64,000 nt of DNA from Lentisphaerota bacterium (GCA_015061625.1 SUWG01000004.1:1-64000); one strand, 5' to 3'. Numbered from the stretch's first letter, positions 1 through 8,532 are shown. Notes: generated by a model from the sequence alone, not told the origin. Made by a program: numbers and translations.

Positions 1-130
1 GACTGCTTTAGCAGTAGCCAGTGAACTTAATGCGAATGAAAATTTCATTCAGAGCCCGGATCGGGCTGCCAGTAAAAATGCCTTCTAGGCACAGTGCATA
101 CCACCAGCTCAGCTGGTGGTTTTGATTCAT
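1..130 (+). mobile_element. Probable right end of an IS200/IS605-type element (partial)
   Basis: The first 120 bases hold five small hairpins in a row: 3-14 (CTGCT/AGCAG), 34-50 (GAATGAAA/TTTCATTC), 53-67 (AGCCCG/CGGGCT), 79-91 (TGCCT/AGGCA) and 100-120 (ACCACCAG/CTGGTGGT, 5-base loop). The last is followed by a short T-rich stretch. A run of structure over the end of an open frame, closed by a subterminal hairpin, is what the right end of an IS200/IS605 element with an omega RNA looks like. No transposase domain is visible because the element starts before the window, so this is inference from structure. A plain terminator hairpin at 100-124 is the alternative. Confidence 0.4.
2..88 (+). CDS. 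C-terminal tail of a truncated-by-window ORF, possibly TnpB-like
   Basis: An open frame runs in from the window edge and stops at TAG 86-88, giving 28 residues that include SELNANENF and DRAASKNAF. No zinc ribbon or catalytic motif remains, so the family cannot be read directly. The codons overlap several perfect hairpins, which would be expected if the 3' end of the gene also encodes a structured guide RNA. The frame could be fortuitous. The evidence is its position beside the hairpin series, not a recognised domain. Confidence 0.3.
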   Translation, partial: TALAVASELNANENFIQSPDRAASKNAF

Positions 131-167
131 AATTAAAATAAAGCAATTTCTTTATTATTGCTTATGC

Positions 168-196
168 TTGCTAAAATCTGACGATTGTGCTATATT
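168..196 (+). promoter_or_regulatory. Sigma70-type promoter of the metallophosphoesterase gene
   Basis: A -35 TTGCTA (168-173) and -10 TATATT (191-196) are separated by 17 bases, and the gene start lies 37 bases downstream. Confidence 0.55.
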
Positions 197-232
197 AACT
201 TAAGATTCACCATAAAGAAAAGGGTTATATTT

Positions 233-1162
233 ATGAAACAGGTTAAATTTCTTGTTTTTGCTGATCTTCATCACTATCCAGGTGTGTTTTACACTGATGC
301 CCGCAACAAACTTGCGGAAATCATGAAACGGGCAGAGAATGAAAAAGTTGATTTTGCCGTAAGTCTCGGTGACTTCAATCATTCCTGCGGTACATTTACT
401 GAAATCTTTGAAGATATCAAAAAGTACTCTATTCCGCTTTATCATGTTATGGGTAATCACGACACCGACGGAGCTCCTTTAAAAGAGGTGTTGAAAGCCT
501 ATAATATGCCTCATGAATACTATTATTTTGATGTAAATGGTTTCCGTTTTATTGTATTGGATACCAATTACTATGGTTATTCCGGCGGTCAGGTGCATTT
601 TCAGTATCGCAACTATTTTGATTTCCCCAAGACCAGAGAGCATATGCCGCAGAAAGAGATGGATTTTTTGAAAGATGCCATCGCCACTGCTCCCGGTCAG
701 TGCGTGCTTTTCAGTCATGCCTCATTGGAGCGTCACCATTCCGGTGGCGGCGGTACATTCAATCAACCGCAAATCCGGGAAATCATCAAAGAAGCCAATG
801 CCAACGGCAGAAAAGTTATTATGTCGTGCAACGGTCATCATCACCGCGATTTCTTGCGTATTCTGGATAATGTAGCCTATTTTGATGTTAACTCTGCCAG
901 TTTCGACTGGCTCAATCAGCCCCATGATCATTTTCCGAAAGAGTTGTGTGATGCTTATGACTTGGCAGATCATCAAGCCATTTGGACCAAACCTTTGAGT
1001 GCTGTTGTTACACTTACCGATGATGGAACGATCGACATCAAAGGCAGTAAATCCGAATATCTTTATGGTGTAACCAGAGAAATGTCGCCCAATGTGATTT
1101 GTGATGGAGCCGGTCGGCCCTGTACGGCAGAAATTTTATCTGCATCATTTAAACTTCTCTGA
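233..1162 (+). CDS. Calcineurin-like metallophosphoesterase
   Basis: A soluble protein of 309 residues of the metallophosphatase superfamily, which hydrolyses phosphomonoesters or phosphodiesters with two metals. The metal ligands are in order: D11 and H13 in FADLHH, D47 in GDFNH, N75/H76 in GNHD, H162 in SHASL, and H202/H204 in NGHHH. The start is taken at ATG 233 because AAGGG lies about 9 bases upstream. An earlier in-frame ATG at 185 sits inside the promoter. There is no signal peptide, so it should be cytoplasmic. The substrate cannot be inferred. The next gene follows on the same strand after 11 bases and may be co-transcribed. Confidence 0.85.
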   Translation: MKQVKFLVFADLHHYPGVFYTDARNKLAEIMKRAENEKVDFAVSLGDFNHSCGTFTEIFEDIKKYSIPLYHVMGNHDTDGAPLKEVLKAYNMPHEYYYFDVNGFRFIVLDTNYYGYSGGQVHFQYRNYFDFPKTREHMPQKEMDFLKDAIATAPGQCVLFSHASLERHHSGGGGTFNQPQIREIIKEANANGRKVIMSCNGHHHRDFLRILDNVAYFDVNSASFDWLNQPHDHFPKELCDAYDLADHQAIWTKPLSAVVTLTDDGTIDIKGSKSEYLYGVTREMSPNVICDGAGRPCTAEILSASFKLL

Positions 1163-1173
1163 TTATCTTTGGT

Positions 1174-1938
1174 ATGCCTCTGTTATTTTTGTCAGCACTT
1201 ATCATTATGCTGACGCATTTATTGGAGGGAATCGCGGGATTCGGCGGAGCCGTAATGGCTCTGCCGTTTCTCAATTTGACCATCGGACTGAATGATGCAG
1301 TGCATATTTTATGTCTTTTGGGAACTGTGATGTCATTGTATATCGTCATCCGGTCACTGCGTTATATCAATTGGCATGAATTCGGTTTTATCGCTCTTTT
1401 TTCCGGAATCGGCTTGCCGATAGGATTATGTTTATTTGCTTACTTACCGGCTTTGCAACTGTGTGTTCTGCTTGGGCTATTCATGGTCGCGGTGGGCATC
1501 AATGGCGTATGCAAGCAGTACAATGCTCAAGCGTTGTCCCCCTGCCCATGTAAAAAACGTGGTTTTCTAATGCTGTTTCTGCTTTTCTGCGGAGGCATTT
1601 TTCAAGGAGCATTCGGCTCCGGAGGGCCATGTATTGTAATTTATTCAGCCCAAAGCATAGCTCAAAAAGAACAGTTCCGGGCGACGTTAAGTTTACTGTG
1701 GCTGACCATGAATAGCTGCCGGCTTTGCGTATGGAGCATTCAGGGAGGATTTTGGGATACAGCACTTTTGAAAAACTTTGCGATAGTATTGCCCTTTATG
1801 ATAGCCGGATTATTGACCGGAGATTTTTTGCATCACAAAGTAAATGAAAAACTCTTTAAATGCGGAATCAATGTCCTCTTGATCGTTTCCGGAATTTTGA
1901 TGGTCCTTAACAATACATTAAAACTGATTCAGCGGTGA
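1174..1938 (+). CDS. TauE/SafE-type membrane permease
   Basis: A 254-residue, strongly hydrophobic protein with about seven to eight membrane segments. The first helix contains EGIAGFGGAVMALPFL, and a matching glycine-rich repeat, GGIFQGAFGSGGP, occurs near residue 145. This pair of repeats is the signature of the TauE/SafE (DUF81) family, which exports sulfite, sulfoacetate or other small organosulfur anions. The substrate is not known here. It follows the metallophosphoesterase gene closely. Its last 10 bases overlap the end of dnaX on the other strand, so the two genes converge with no room for a terminator between them. Confidence 0.8.
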   Translation: MPLLFLSALIIMLTHLLEGIAGFGGAVMALPFLNLTIGLNDAVHILCLLGTVMSLYIVIRSLRYINWHEFGFIALFSGIGLPIGLCLFAYLPALQLCVLLGLFMVAVGINGVCKQYNAQALSPCPCKKRGFLMLFLLFCGGIFQGAFGSGGPCIVIYSAQSIAQKEQFRATLSLLWLTMNSCRLCVWSIQGGFWDTALLKNFAIVLPFMIAGLLTGDFLHHKVNEKLFKCGINVLLIVSGILMVLNNTLKLIQR

Positions 1939-3716
1939 ATATCAATCACCTCTCCACTGAAAAGGTCCAATGTTTGCTGAACGATGGCATCCCGTTTGAC
2001 CACATTGACCAATTCTTCCGGATGCTCATTGGCAATACTGTGCTGCAATCTATCCGGAGTTAGAGACTCGCGAGGCTTTTCCTCAACCTGACGCTGCGGG
2101 ATGATATAAGCAGAAAGCATCTCCGCATCATTATCATCATAATCATCCTCATCGTCCTCATCATTTTCATCATCATTCACTGGAACGATTTCTATTGTCT
2201 TACTGATTGCACATGGCGTAATATTGGCATCTTCTTCCACGGCATCATGTGATTCTTCCCGATGGACGCTTTCAACATCGGAGGTGACAGCTGTTGATTC
2301 CGGCTCCACCTGCTGATCATCAGTGCATTCTGCAATATCATCGACCGGGGAGACCTCATCTTCCACGTCTGATGATATTTCTTCATCCGGCAAATCGTTT
2401 TGGACCGGTTCCGGTTCTGTAACCTTATTAGGTGCTTCCGGAATATCGTTTTCCGGTGTAGTGGCCGGAGTTTCCGCTGATGGTTGGATTACTGATACCG
2501 GATCAACTGATACGATATTTTTGTCAACCGGCGGCAATTGCTCCAGAAACTTCAATTCTCCTGCGGAACGCAACTGATTAAGTCGGGCAAGAATATCTCC
2601 GATGCGAACCGCATGGGCTTCACGCATAGCTTTAAGCAAAACTGTTTCCAGATAAACTTGCTTATTGATCGCATCGTGCAATGTTCTGCCAACCGGAGCA
2701 ACATTTTCCAAAAGGATTTGAATGGTGTCTCTGGGGGCAAGTTGGGCAAGATTGCGGTAGACTGCAATATTTTCTGCAGATTCATCCAGCAACTCTGCCG
2801 GATCCGCTAAAATCAGACAAAGTTGAATGGCACGCAAACTGTAAAGCAAATCATCGAAAAGAGTTTCCAGATTTTTGCCGCGCCGGGCAAGATTGGCGAT
2901 CCGGGAGACAACTTCTCCGGGATTATTCTTCAATATTGCAGTCAATACGGCATTCAGATCGCCTTTATCTGTCAAGCCGAACAAGGACAGCACTTGTGTT
3001 TCGGTAATTTGAGAACCGTCACCGGCAGCAAAAAAAGCAATCATTTGATCCAGCAATGACTGAGCATCACGCATTCCGCCTTCTGCAGCTCTGGCAATGG
3101 CATTGAGTGCCTCTGGAGCAATCGCAACTTTCTCCGTGTCGGCAATCAACTGCAATCTTTCAGCAATCAATCTGGTGGGGATCGGCATCAAGTCAAAGCG
3201 TTGACACCGGGAAATGATTGTTGGCAGCACTTGGTGAACTTCTGTTGTGGCAAAGATGAATTTTACATGGGCCGGAGGCTCTTCAACTGTTTTCAACAAA
3301 ACATTCCATGCCGATTTACTCAACATATGGACTTCATCAATAATATAAATCTTATATTTGCCGCTTACCGGACGGGTGAGTGTATTTTCAGCCAATTCAC
3401 GCATATCCACCGCAGAGTTGCGGCTGGCAGCATCGATTTCCATGACATCCAAACTTTTTTCCGCGGCAAATTCCAAACAACTGCTGCATTTGCAACACGG
3501 TTCTCCATTATCCGGATGTTCGCAATTAAGTGCTTTGGCAAAAATTCTGGCTAACGTGGTTTTTCCGATTCCGCGAGGGCCGACAAAAAGATAAGCGTGA
3601 GCAATACGACCACTGCCGATGGCATTGCGTAAAGTGCGTACAACGTGTTCCTGCCCAACGACATCGGCAAAATTTTGCGGACGCCACTTGCGGGCAATGA
3701 CCTGATATTCACTCAT
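1929..3716 (-). CDS. dnaX: DNA polymerase III subunit gamma/tau
   Basis: The clamp-loader ATPase subunit, 595 residues. The AAA+ module shows Walker A GPRGIGKT (46-53), the four-cysteine zinc module C65, C74, C77, C80, Walker B YIIDE (124-128) with DEVHML, and sensor 1 FATTE. Domain III follows to about residue 370. The rest is a low-complexity acidic tail (many Asp/Glu from about 430, very dense near 525-545) ending in FSGEVIDIHR. That fits a tau-like tail, but whether a shorter gamma form exists was not established. The start overlaps the rph stop by 4 bases (ATGA), so translation is probably coupled. The 3' end converges with the TauE-type gene. Confidence 0.95.
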   Translation of the reverse strand: MSEYQVIARKWRPQNFADVVGQEHVVRTLRNAIGSGRIAHAYLFVGPRGIGKTTLARIFAKALNCEHPDNGEPCCKCSSCLEFAAEKSLDVMEIDAASRNSAVDMRELAENTLTRPVSGKYKIYIIDEVHMLSKSAWNVLLKTVEEPPAHVKFIFATTEVHQVLPTIISRCQRFDLMPIPTRLIAERLQLIADTEKVAIAPEALNAIARAAEGGMRDAQSLLDQMIAFFAAGDGSQITETQVLSLFGLTDKGDLNAVLTAILKNNPGEVVSRIANLARRGKNLETLFDDLLYSLRAIQLCLILADPAELLDESAENIAVYRNLAQLAPRDTIQILLENVAPVGRTLHDAINKQVYLETVLLKAMREAHAVRIGDILARLNQLRSAGELKFLEQLPPVDKNIVSVDPVSVIQPSAETPATTPENDIPEAPNKVTEPEPVQNDLPDEEISSDVEDEVSPVDDIAECTDDQQVEPESTAVTSDVESVHREESHDAVEEDANITPCAISKTIEIVPVNDDENDEDDEDDYDDNDAEMLSAYIIPQRQVEEKPRESLTPDRLQHSIANEHPEELVNVVKRDAIVQQTLDLFSGEVIDIHR

Positions 3717-4441
3717 CGGATATTCTCCAGAATTTCCCGTTGACGGGCAAATATTTGTTTTAAACCGTATTCGGCAAGGTCGATCAATTCATTGAGTTTT
3801 GCACGGGAAAAAGGTGCTCCTTCGGCAGTGCCCTGCACTTCCACCAATTTGCCGGATTCCGTCATAACCACATTCATATCAACTTCAGCACGCGAATCTT
3901 CTTCGTAACAGAGATCAAGCATCGCAGTTCCATCAATAATGCCAACGCTTACTGCGGCGACCAATTCCCGGAATGGATTTTCTTCGACGGGGAAGAGGCG
4001 TTTACAACCGATTGCCAGAGCCAATGCGGCTCCGGATATACTGGCGCAACGGGTACCGCCGTCTGCGTTGATAACATCGCAATCAAGGTAAATAGTGCGT
4101 TCCCCCAATTTTTCCAAATCAACGGCCATTCGCAATGAGCGACCGATCAGCCGTTGAATCTCAACTGTTCTGCCGCTTTGTTTGCCGGCAGAGGCCTCCC
4201 GCCGGCAACGTTCAGAAGTGGCAGAAGGCAACATTCCATATTCACAAGTAACCCACCCGCCGGGGACTTTTTGATTTTTCATCCACGAAGGAACTTTTTC
4301 TTCACATGATGCCGCAGTCAAAACTCTGGTGTTTCCGCAGGAAATGAATACTGATGACAGGGGGTGAGTCAAATAATCGGTTTCTATAGCAAGCGGCCGC
4401 AATTCATCGCAGGCGCGGCCATCAATTCTAAAAACACACAT
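3713..4441 (-). CDS. rph: Ribonuclease PH
   Basis: A phosphorolytic 3'-to-5' exoribonuclease that trims tRNA 3' ends using phosphate and works as a hexamer. The protein has 242 residues, the usual length. It starts with a recognisable RIDGRACDELRP segment, and the core includes the phosphate-binding stretch GKQSGRTVEIQRLIGRSLR and DVINADGGTRCASISGA. The gene lies between the SRP RNA and dnaX on the same strand and overlaps dnaX by 4 bases. It has no terminator before dnaX, so the two are likely one transcript. Confidence 0.95.
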   Translation of the reverse strand: MCVFRIDGRACDELRPLAIETDYLTHPLSSVFISCGNTRVLTAASCEEKVPSWMKNQKVPGGWVTCEYGMLPSATSERCRREASAGKQSGRTVEIQRLIGRSLRMAVDLEKLGERTIYLDCDVINADGGTRCASISGAALALAIGCKRLFPVEENPFRELVAAVSVGIIDGTAMLDLCYEEDSRAEVDMNVVMTESGKLVEVQGTAEGAPFSRAKLNELIDLAEYGLKQIFARQREILENIR

Positions 4442-4475
4442 ACCGGCGGAACCCTTTCTGTTAAAAAAAGAAAAA

Positions 4476-4582
4476 GTCGTGAAACAGATTACTCATGGCC
4501 TGTCAGAAATCACGTAGGGCTGCTTGGTTCCCCACCTGACCCGGTTGGCGTTTCGGACAACACACGAGGTCCATTTCACGAC
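4476..4582 (-). ncRNA. ffs: Signal recognition particle RNA (small bacterial type, 4.5S)
   Basis: On the minus strand the sequence contains GGGTCAGGTGGGGAACCAAG followed directly by CAGCCC. This is the conserved helix 8 apical region that binds Ffh (the E. coli counterpart is GGTCAGGTCCGGAAGGAAGCAGCC). The ends pair perfectly: GTCGTGAAA at the 5' end (4582-4574) with TTTCACGAC at the 3' end. The intervening strands also fold back, giving one long hairpin of about 107 bases. The 3' stem is followed by a T-rich run (4460-4475 region), so it also acts as a terminator. Location beside dnaX is seen in other bacteria such as Bacillus. It directs ribosomes making membrane proteins to the membrane. 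Confidence 0.92.
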
Positions 4583-4589
4583 ACTGTAT

Positions 4590-4618
4590 AATTTATATCT
4601 TCTTCTTAAAAATGTCAA
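4590..4618 (-). promoter_or_regulatory. Promoter of the SRP RNA, inside the 3' end of accD
   Basis: A perfect -35 TTGACA (complement of 4613-4618) is followed by the A/T-rich -10 region TATAAATTAT about 15-17 bases later. Transcription would start close to 4582. The -35 box is made of the last accD codons, so the RNA gene has no separate upstream spacer. Confidence 0.7.
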
Positions 4619-5444
4619 GTAAAAAACTCAATTCTTTTCGTAAATTTTTCCGTTCGACTACCCGATCGATCAATCCATGCGCCAAAAGGAACTCTGCGGT
4701 TTGGAATCCTTCCGGCAAAACCGACTTGGTTGTTTCCTGAACCACCCGCGGCCCGGCAAATCCGATCATAGAGCCGGGTTCTGCAAGTATCACATCGCCC
4801 AGCGTTGCAAAACTCGCAGACACACCGCCATAAGTCGGATTGACCATGATCACAATATACCCCAAACGCTTCTCACGATGGCGGGCCAATGCTCCGCTGG
4901 TTTTCGCCATTTGCATCAAACTCAAAATGCCTTCCTGCATTCTCGCACCACCGGAAGCAGTAACCAATACTGCAGTTTCCTCCCGTTCCGTGGCACTTTC
5001 GATCATTCTGGTAATTTTTTCTCCGACCACAGAACCCATGGATGCCCCCATGAAGTCAAAGTTCATGACTCCGATGAAAAACGGGATTTGGTTAAGTGTC
5101 GCATGACCACAGCAAACTGCTTCGTTCATCGCGGATTTTGCTTTGTTTTCAGTCAAGCGAACAGTGTAACTTTTGGAATCAACAAAATGTAAACGATCAA
5201 CAGATTCCAAATTGCTGTATTCCTCTTGAAAACTGCCCTCATCGGTGAGCAATTTGATTCTTTGTTTGAGCGGCATCGGCATATGATAACCGCAATTCCA
5301 GCAAACCTGCAGATTATCTTCCAAACGTTCGGTATAAAGAGTTTGACTGCATTTTTTACACTTAACCCACGAACCATCGGGGATTATCATTTTTTTTACT
5401 CCGGGTTTTATGGTGGAATATTTGCCTCTGCTGAAAATCGCCAT
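4593..5444 (-). CDS. accD: Acetyl-CoA carboxylase carboxyltransferase subunit beta
   Basis: The beta half of the carboxyltransferase that moves CO2 from carboxybiotin to acetyl-CoA, the first step of fatty acid synthesis. The protein has 283 residues. An N-terminal zinc ribbon is formed by C29, C32, C48 and C51. The crotonase-type core follows, with GASMGSVVGEKI, TASGGARMQEG and NPTYGGVSASFATLGD, the usual AccD signatures. The gene lies 13 bases downstream of an isochorismatase-type gene. Its last codons carry the promoter of the SRP RNA. No accA is present in the window. Confidence 0.95.
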   Translation of the reverse strand: MAIFSRGKYSTIKPGVKKMIIPDGSWVKCKKCSQTLYTERLEDNLQVCWNCGYHMPMPLKQRIKLLTDEGSFQEEYSNLESVDRLHFVDSKSYTVRLTENKAKSAMNEAVCCGHATLNQIPFFIGVMNFDFMGASMGSVVGEKITRMIESATEREETAVLVTASGGARMQEGILSLMQMAKTSGALARHREKRLGYIVIMVNPTYGGVSASFATLGDVILAEPGSMIGFAGPRVVQETTKSVLPEGFQTAEFLLAHGLIDRVVERKNLRKELSFLLDIFKKKI

Positions 5445-5457
5445 AATGTTGTCTTTC

Positions 5458-6006
5458 TTATTTTATAAGTCCGGAAACAGATTTAAAATGAGGATTTTTT
5501 GAATCTTGCAGTAACATAAAAAGAACCGCTTCACTGCCAAGTATTGTCGCCCCAAACTGTCTGACAGTTTCCAACGCCCATTGGCACTCTTTTTCATTGC
5601 GACTGCCGACTGCATCGGCAACCACAATGACTTCATAACCGGCGTTAAGAGCATCAATAACACTTTGAAGCAGACAAATTCCCATTTCCACTCCGGTGAA
5701 TATCAGCACATCACGCCTGCGACTGACCAATGCTGTCGTAAAAGACTCATTCTTGAATATGGAAAACGAAGTTTTTTCGCAAACAGGAACTTTATCTGAC
5801 AGCCATGTGGATATTTCCGGCACAGTATTTCCCAAACCTTTAGGGTACTGCTCGGTAACAATGATATCCATCCCGATTTCTGCGGCTCCACGTACCATTA
5901 TTGCGGCACGATTGATGACCGCTTCGCCATTGTTGATTGCAGGCATCAAACGAGTCTGCAAATCAACAACTATCAATGCAGCATTTTCAACAGTCGGACA
6001 AATCAT
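5458..6006 (-). CDS. Isochorismatase-family hydrolase
   Basis: A 182-residue cysteine hydrolase-fold protein. The expected catalytic triad is visible: D15 in VVDLQ, K78 in CEKTSFS, and C111 in GVEMGICLLQ. The family splits C-N or ether bonds in compounds such as nicotinamide, ureidoacrylate or isochorismate. Substrate specificity cannot be assigned, and the YcaC-like branch is the closest in length. It lies between the aminotransferase gene and accD on the same strand with short gaps (24 and 13 bases), so these may share a transcript. Confidence 0.8.
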   Translation of the reverse strand: MICPTVENAALIVVDLQTRLMPAINNGEAVINRAAIMVRGAAEIGMDIIVTEQYPKGLGNTVPEISTWLSDKVPVCEKTSFSIFKNESFTTALVSRRRDVLIFTGVEMGICLLQSVIDALNAGYEVIVVADAVGSRNEKECQWALETVRQFGATILGSEAVLFMLLQDSKNPHFKSVSGLIK

Positions 6007-6030
6007 TGTTATATTATCTCCATAAATTTA

Positions 6031-7323
6031 TTAAAATTCGCCGCAAAGTTTTTTTACCGTTGCCAACTTGACACAAACACAGAAAAGCTTCATTGCTATC
6101 TGCAGTTCATCGTTGGCAGGATAAGTGGGGGCAATGCGGATATTGCGATCCCGCGGATCTATTTTATAGGGAAAAGTTGCCCCTGCCCCGGTCATGGTCA
6201 CTCCGGCATTTTTTGCCAGTTCCAAAGTTTTTTTGGCACATCCATCCATAGTATCCAATGACACAAAGTAACCACCGCGTGGAGAAATCCAGGTCGCAAA
6301 GCCGCCGTCAGCCAATTCTGATTCAAGGGTATTCAACACAATGTCAAATTTCGGACGCAAAATTTCCGCCAATTCAGCCATATGTTTTTTCAAAGTTGCT
6401 GCATCTTTCAATGTGCGCAACGTACGCAACTGATTAAGTTTGTCGCTGCCGATGGTTTGAATGCCCATTCGCTTTAAAATCTCTTTGCGTTCAGCAGGAG
6501 AAGCCGCCATCATGGCAACCCCCGCACCTGGGAACGTGATTTTGCTTGTAGAGAAAAAGTAATACGGGCGATCGGGATTGCCGCCAGCATTACAGGCGGC
6601 AAAAATATCAGCCAGTTTAACTTCTCCGTAGAGATGATGTACTCCGTAAGCATTATCCCAGAAAATTTTGAAATCCGGTGCCGCCGTTTTCATTTTTCCA
6701 AGTCTGGCAACAGTTTCGTCGCTGTAACAAACTCCCTGCGGATTGCTGTAAAGCGGTACACACCAGATACCTTTGATGGATTCATCTTCAGCGGCCAATT
6801 TTTCCACGATGTCCATATCCGGACCATTTTCGGTCATCGGAACTGTGATCATCTCGAATCCGAACTCCTGAGTGATCGCAAAGTGGCGGTCATATCCGGG
6901 GCTGGGACAAAGAAATTTGAGTTTGCTGAAAGTACGCCATGCCGGGAAACCACCGGAACCAAACATAAACAAACGGACGAAAGAATCATACATCAATGTC
7001 AAACTTGAATTGCCACCGACAATGATTTGTTCAGGATCGATCCCCAGGACACTGCCGAAAAAATTGCGCATTTCAGGAAGCCCCTCAAGGATTCCATAAT
7101 TTCGGGCATCTGTGCCATCGGCGGCATACGGAGCATCCAATGTTTCCAGCACGCAATTATTATGGTCAAGCAGCGTCGATGACGGTTTGCCGCGTGCCAT
7201 ATTCAATGCCAAATTACGGCTGGCAAATTCTGAATACTCCGCTTCCAATTCCATTTTCAATGCGGATAATTCCGCTTGCGTTAAGTTGACGACCGGATTT
7301 TTCATCGCTTTCGGTATCTCCAT
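6031..7323 (-). CDS. Class I/II aminotransferase (aspartate aminotransferase subgroup Ic / MocR-type)
   Basis: A PLP-dependent aminotransferase of 430 residues. The PLP contacts are N194 in NPQG, D223 and Y226 in WDNAYG, and the Schiff-base lysine K261 in STSKITFPGAG. The N-terminal segment NMARGKPS and the motif YGILEGLPEMR are typical of the Ic subgroup, which includes aspartate aminotransferases with long N-termini. The amino donor is probably aspartate or a similar amino acid, by family only. The start at ATG 7323 follows a short A/T-rich gap after the exonuclease gene. It heads a minus-strand run with the isochorismatase-type gene and accD. Confidence 0.85.
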   Translation of the reverse strand: MEIPKAMKNPVVNLTQAELSALKMELEAEYSEFASRNLALNMARGKPSSTLLDHNNCVLETLDAPYAADGTDARNYGILEGLPEMRNFFGSVLGIDPEQIIVGGNSSLTLMYDSFVRLFMFGSGGFPAWRTFSKLKFLCPSPGYDRHFAITQEFGFEMITVPMTENGPDMDIVEKLAAEDESIKGIWCVPLYSNPQGVCYSDETVARLGKMKTAAPDFKIFWDNAYGVHHLYGEVKLADIFAACNAGGNPDRPYYFFSTSKITFPGAGVAMMAASPAERKEILKRMGIQTIGSDKLNQLRTLRTLKDAATLKKHMAELAEILRPKFDIVLNTLESELADGGFATWISPRGGYFVSLDTMDGCAKKTLELAKNAGVTMTGAGATFPYKIDPRDRNIRIAPTYPANDELQIAMKLFCVCVKLATVKKLCGEF

Positions 7324-7401
7324 GGATGTTTCAATTACAGATCAAACAACAATGCTAACCTTTAATATACCACACAAATGGTAAAATTTCAACATTTGTT
7401 G

Positions 7402-8388
7402 CTAAAAAAGCTCACCTTGCACCTCCGTTGCCTCCTCTTGAGCCTCATGAATATTGGGGTGGTTTGTTGCGGCATAAGCAAAAAGGTCGCACTCTTCAAA
7501 AGCATTTTCCGTTTCGGGGGCAATGACAAGTGGCGGCAATTCATTCAAGATACTTTTGAATTGATTATCCTGACAAATATTACGGATCGATTCCCAATCC
7601 GGCTCTTTGCGTAATGGTGGGGTAATCTGATTCAATGTTTCCGGCAATTCGGTGCGCAAACGGATCAATTCCCGGTTTTTACGGACAATATCCAGTGCAG
7701 GTAATAATTTTTTTGCCAATTTGTGTTCAGCATCAATCAAAGATGGATCATTCAGCCAGCTCTCTGCCGGACCGAAAGTATGCAAGATTTCCACCGCGCT
7801 CTTGGGGCCGATTCCCGGCACCCCGGGAATATTATCCGAAGTATCACCGATCAATGCCAGATAGTCAATTATTTCAGCAGGAGCAACTCCGAATTTCTCC
7901 ACAACTTCTTTTTCTGAACGTTTTTCAAAACCGCCACTTGCCGGAACCAACATGGACACCCGCTGGTCGATCAATTGTGACAAATCTTTATCGCTGCTGA
8001 CGATCTCAACCGGCAGGTCTTTGTACTTTGCCGAAAGACCTCCTATCAAATCGTCTGCCTCGAAATTTTCACACTGCAACAGTTGCCAGCCAAATGCTTC
8101 TGCTATTTTACGGATCAACGGGATTTGGGATCTCAAATCATCCGGCATCGGCGGACGGTTTGCCTTGTATTCAGGATTGAGTTCCAAACGGAAAGATACT
8201 TTGCCGCAATCAAAAAGCATTGCTCCGTATTCGGAAGAATGTTTTTTTTCCAACTGCAAAAGCAACTTGGTAAATACAAATGCTGCATTGACCACTTCGC
8301 CACGGGCATTGGTCAATCTCCTTATCGCATAAAAAGATCGGAATATTTGACTGTATGCATCAACTAAAACTAAAGTTTCCCGCTTCAT
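7402..8388 (-). CDS. Stand-alone 5'-3' exonuclease (FEN/PIN type)
   Basis: A 328-residue protein matching the 5' nuclease domain of DNA polymerase I. It has the acidic active-site segments VDAYSQIFRSFYA, FDCG, ENFEADDLIGGL and SSDKDLSQLI. The helix-hairpin-helix/H3TH segment GDTSDNIPGVPGIGPKSA follows. The C-terminal 90 residues are acidic and match nothing I recognise, and no polymerase domain follows. Such enzymes remove RNA primers and flaps. Since this one is separate, PolA in this organism may lack its own 5' nuclease, or there may be two. A good ribosome binding site (AAGGAG) precedes the ATG, and a folded RNA lies directly upstream. Confidence 0.88.
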   Translation of the reverse strand: MKRETLVLVDAYSQIFRSFYAIRRLTNARGEVVNAAFVFTKLLLQLEKKHSSEYGAMLFDCGKVSFRLELNPEYKANRPPMPDDLRSQIPLIRKIAEAFGWQLLQCENFEADDLIGGLSAKYKDLPVEIVSSDKDLSQLIDQRVSMLVPASGGFEKRSEKEVVEKFGVAPAEIIDYLALIGDTSDNIPGVPGIGPKSAVEILHTFGPAESWLNDPSLIDAEHKLAKKLLPALDIVRKNRELIRLRTELPETLNQITPPLRKEPDWESIRNICQDNQFKSILNELPPLVIAPETENAFEECDLFAYAATNHPNIHEAQEEATEVQGELF

Positions 8389-8399
8389 TACAACACTCC

Positions 8400-8497
8400 T
8401 TAAAATAAAAAATTCAAGACCGGAAGTAAACTCGCCCGCGAGGAGTAATTGTGAAGAGGAGAATTAGCTGCGGACTCATGGCCTTTCGGTCTTGAAC
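8400..8497 (-). ncRNA. Structured RNA of about 97 bases before the exonuclease gene
   Basis: The minus strand has a perfect 10-bp closing stem, TTCAAGACCG (8496-8487) with CGGTCTTGAA (8422-8413), followed by TTTTTTATTTT. Inside, CTCG/CGAG closes a CGGG loop, and GAGT and AATT pair with AATT and ACTC to form a second arm. A promoter positioned to start the transcript exactly at the closing stem supports a discrete RNA. Because the T-run ends about 10 bases before the exonuclease start codon, it may be a leader with a terminator or a small RNA with read-through. It does not match any riboswitch or small RNA family I can recall. Confidence 0.55.
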
Positions 8498-8503
8498 GAG
8501 TAT

Positions 8504-8532
8504 ACTATAGTCCTTATTAAAAAATATTTCAA
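8504..8532 (-). promoter_or_regulatory. Promoter of the structured RNA / exonuclease gene
   Basis: A -35 TTGAAA (complement of 8527-8532) and -10 TATAGT (complement of 8504-8509) have exactly 17 bases between them. The predicted start near 8497 coincides with the 5' end of the closing stem of the structured RNA. Confidence 0.6.

Noticed and set aside
8400-8520. Hammerhead or other self-cleaving ribozyme
   Set aside because: The required CUGAUGA and GAAA core pair was not found inside the closing stem.
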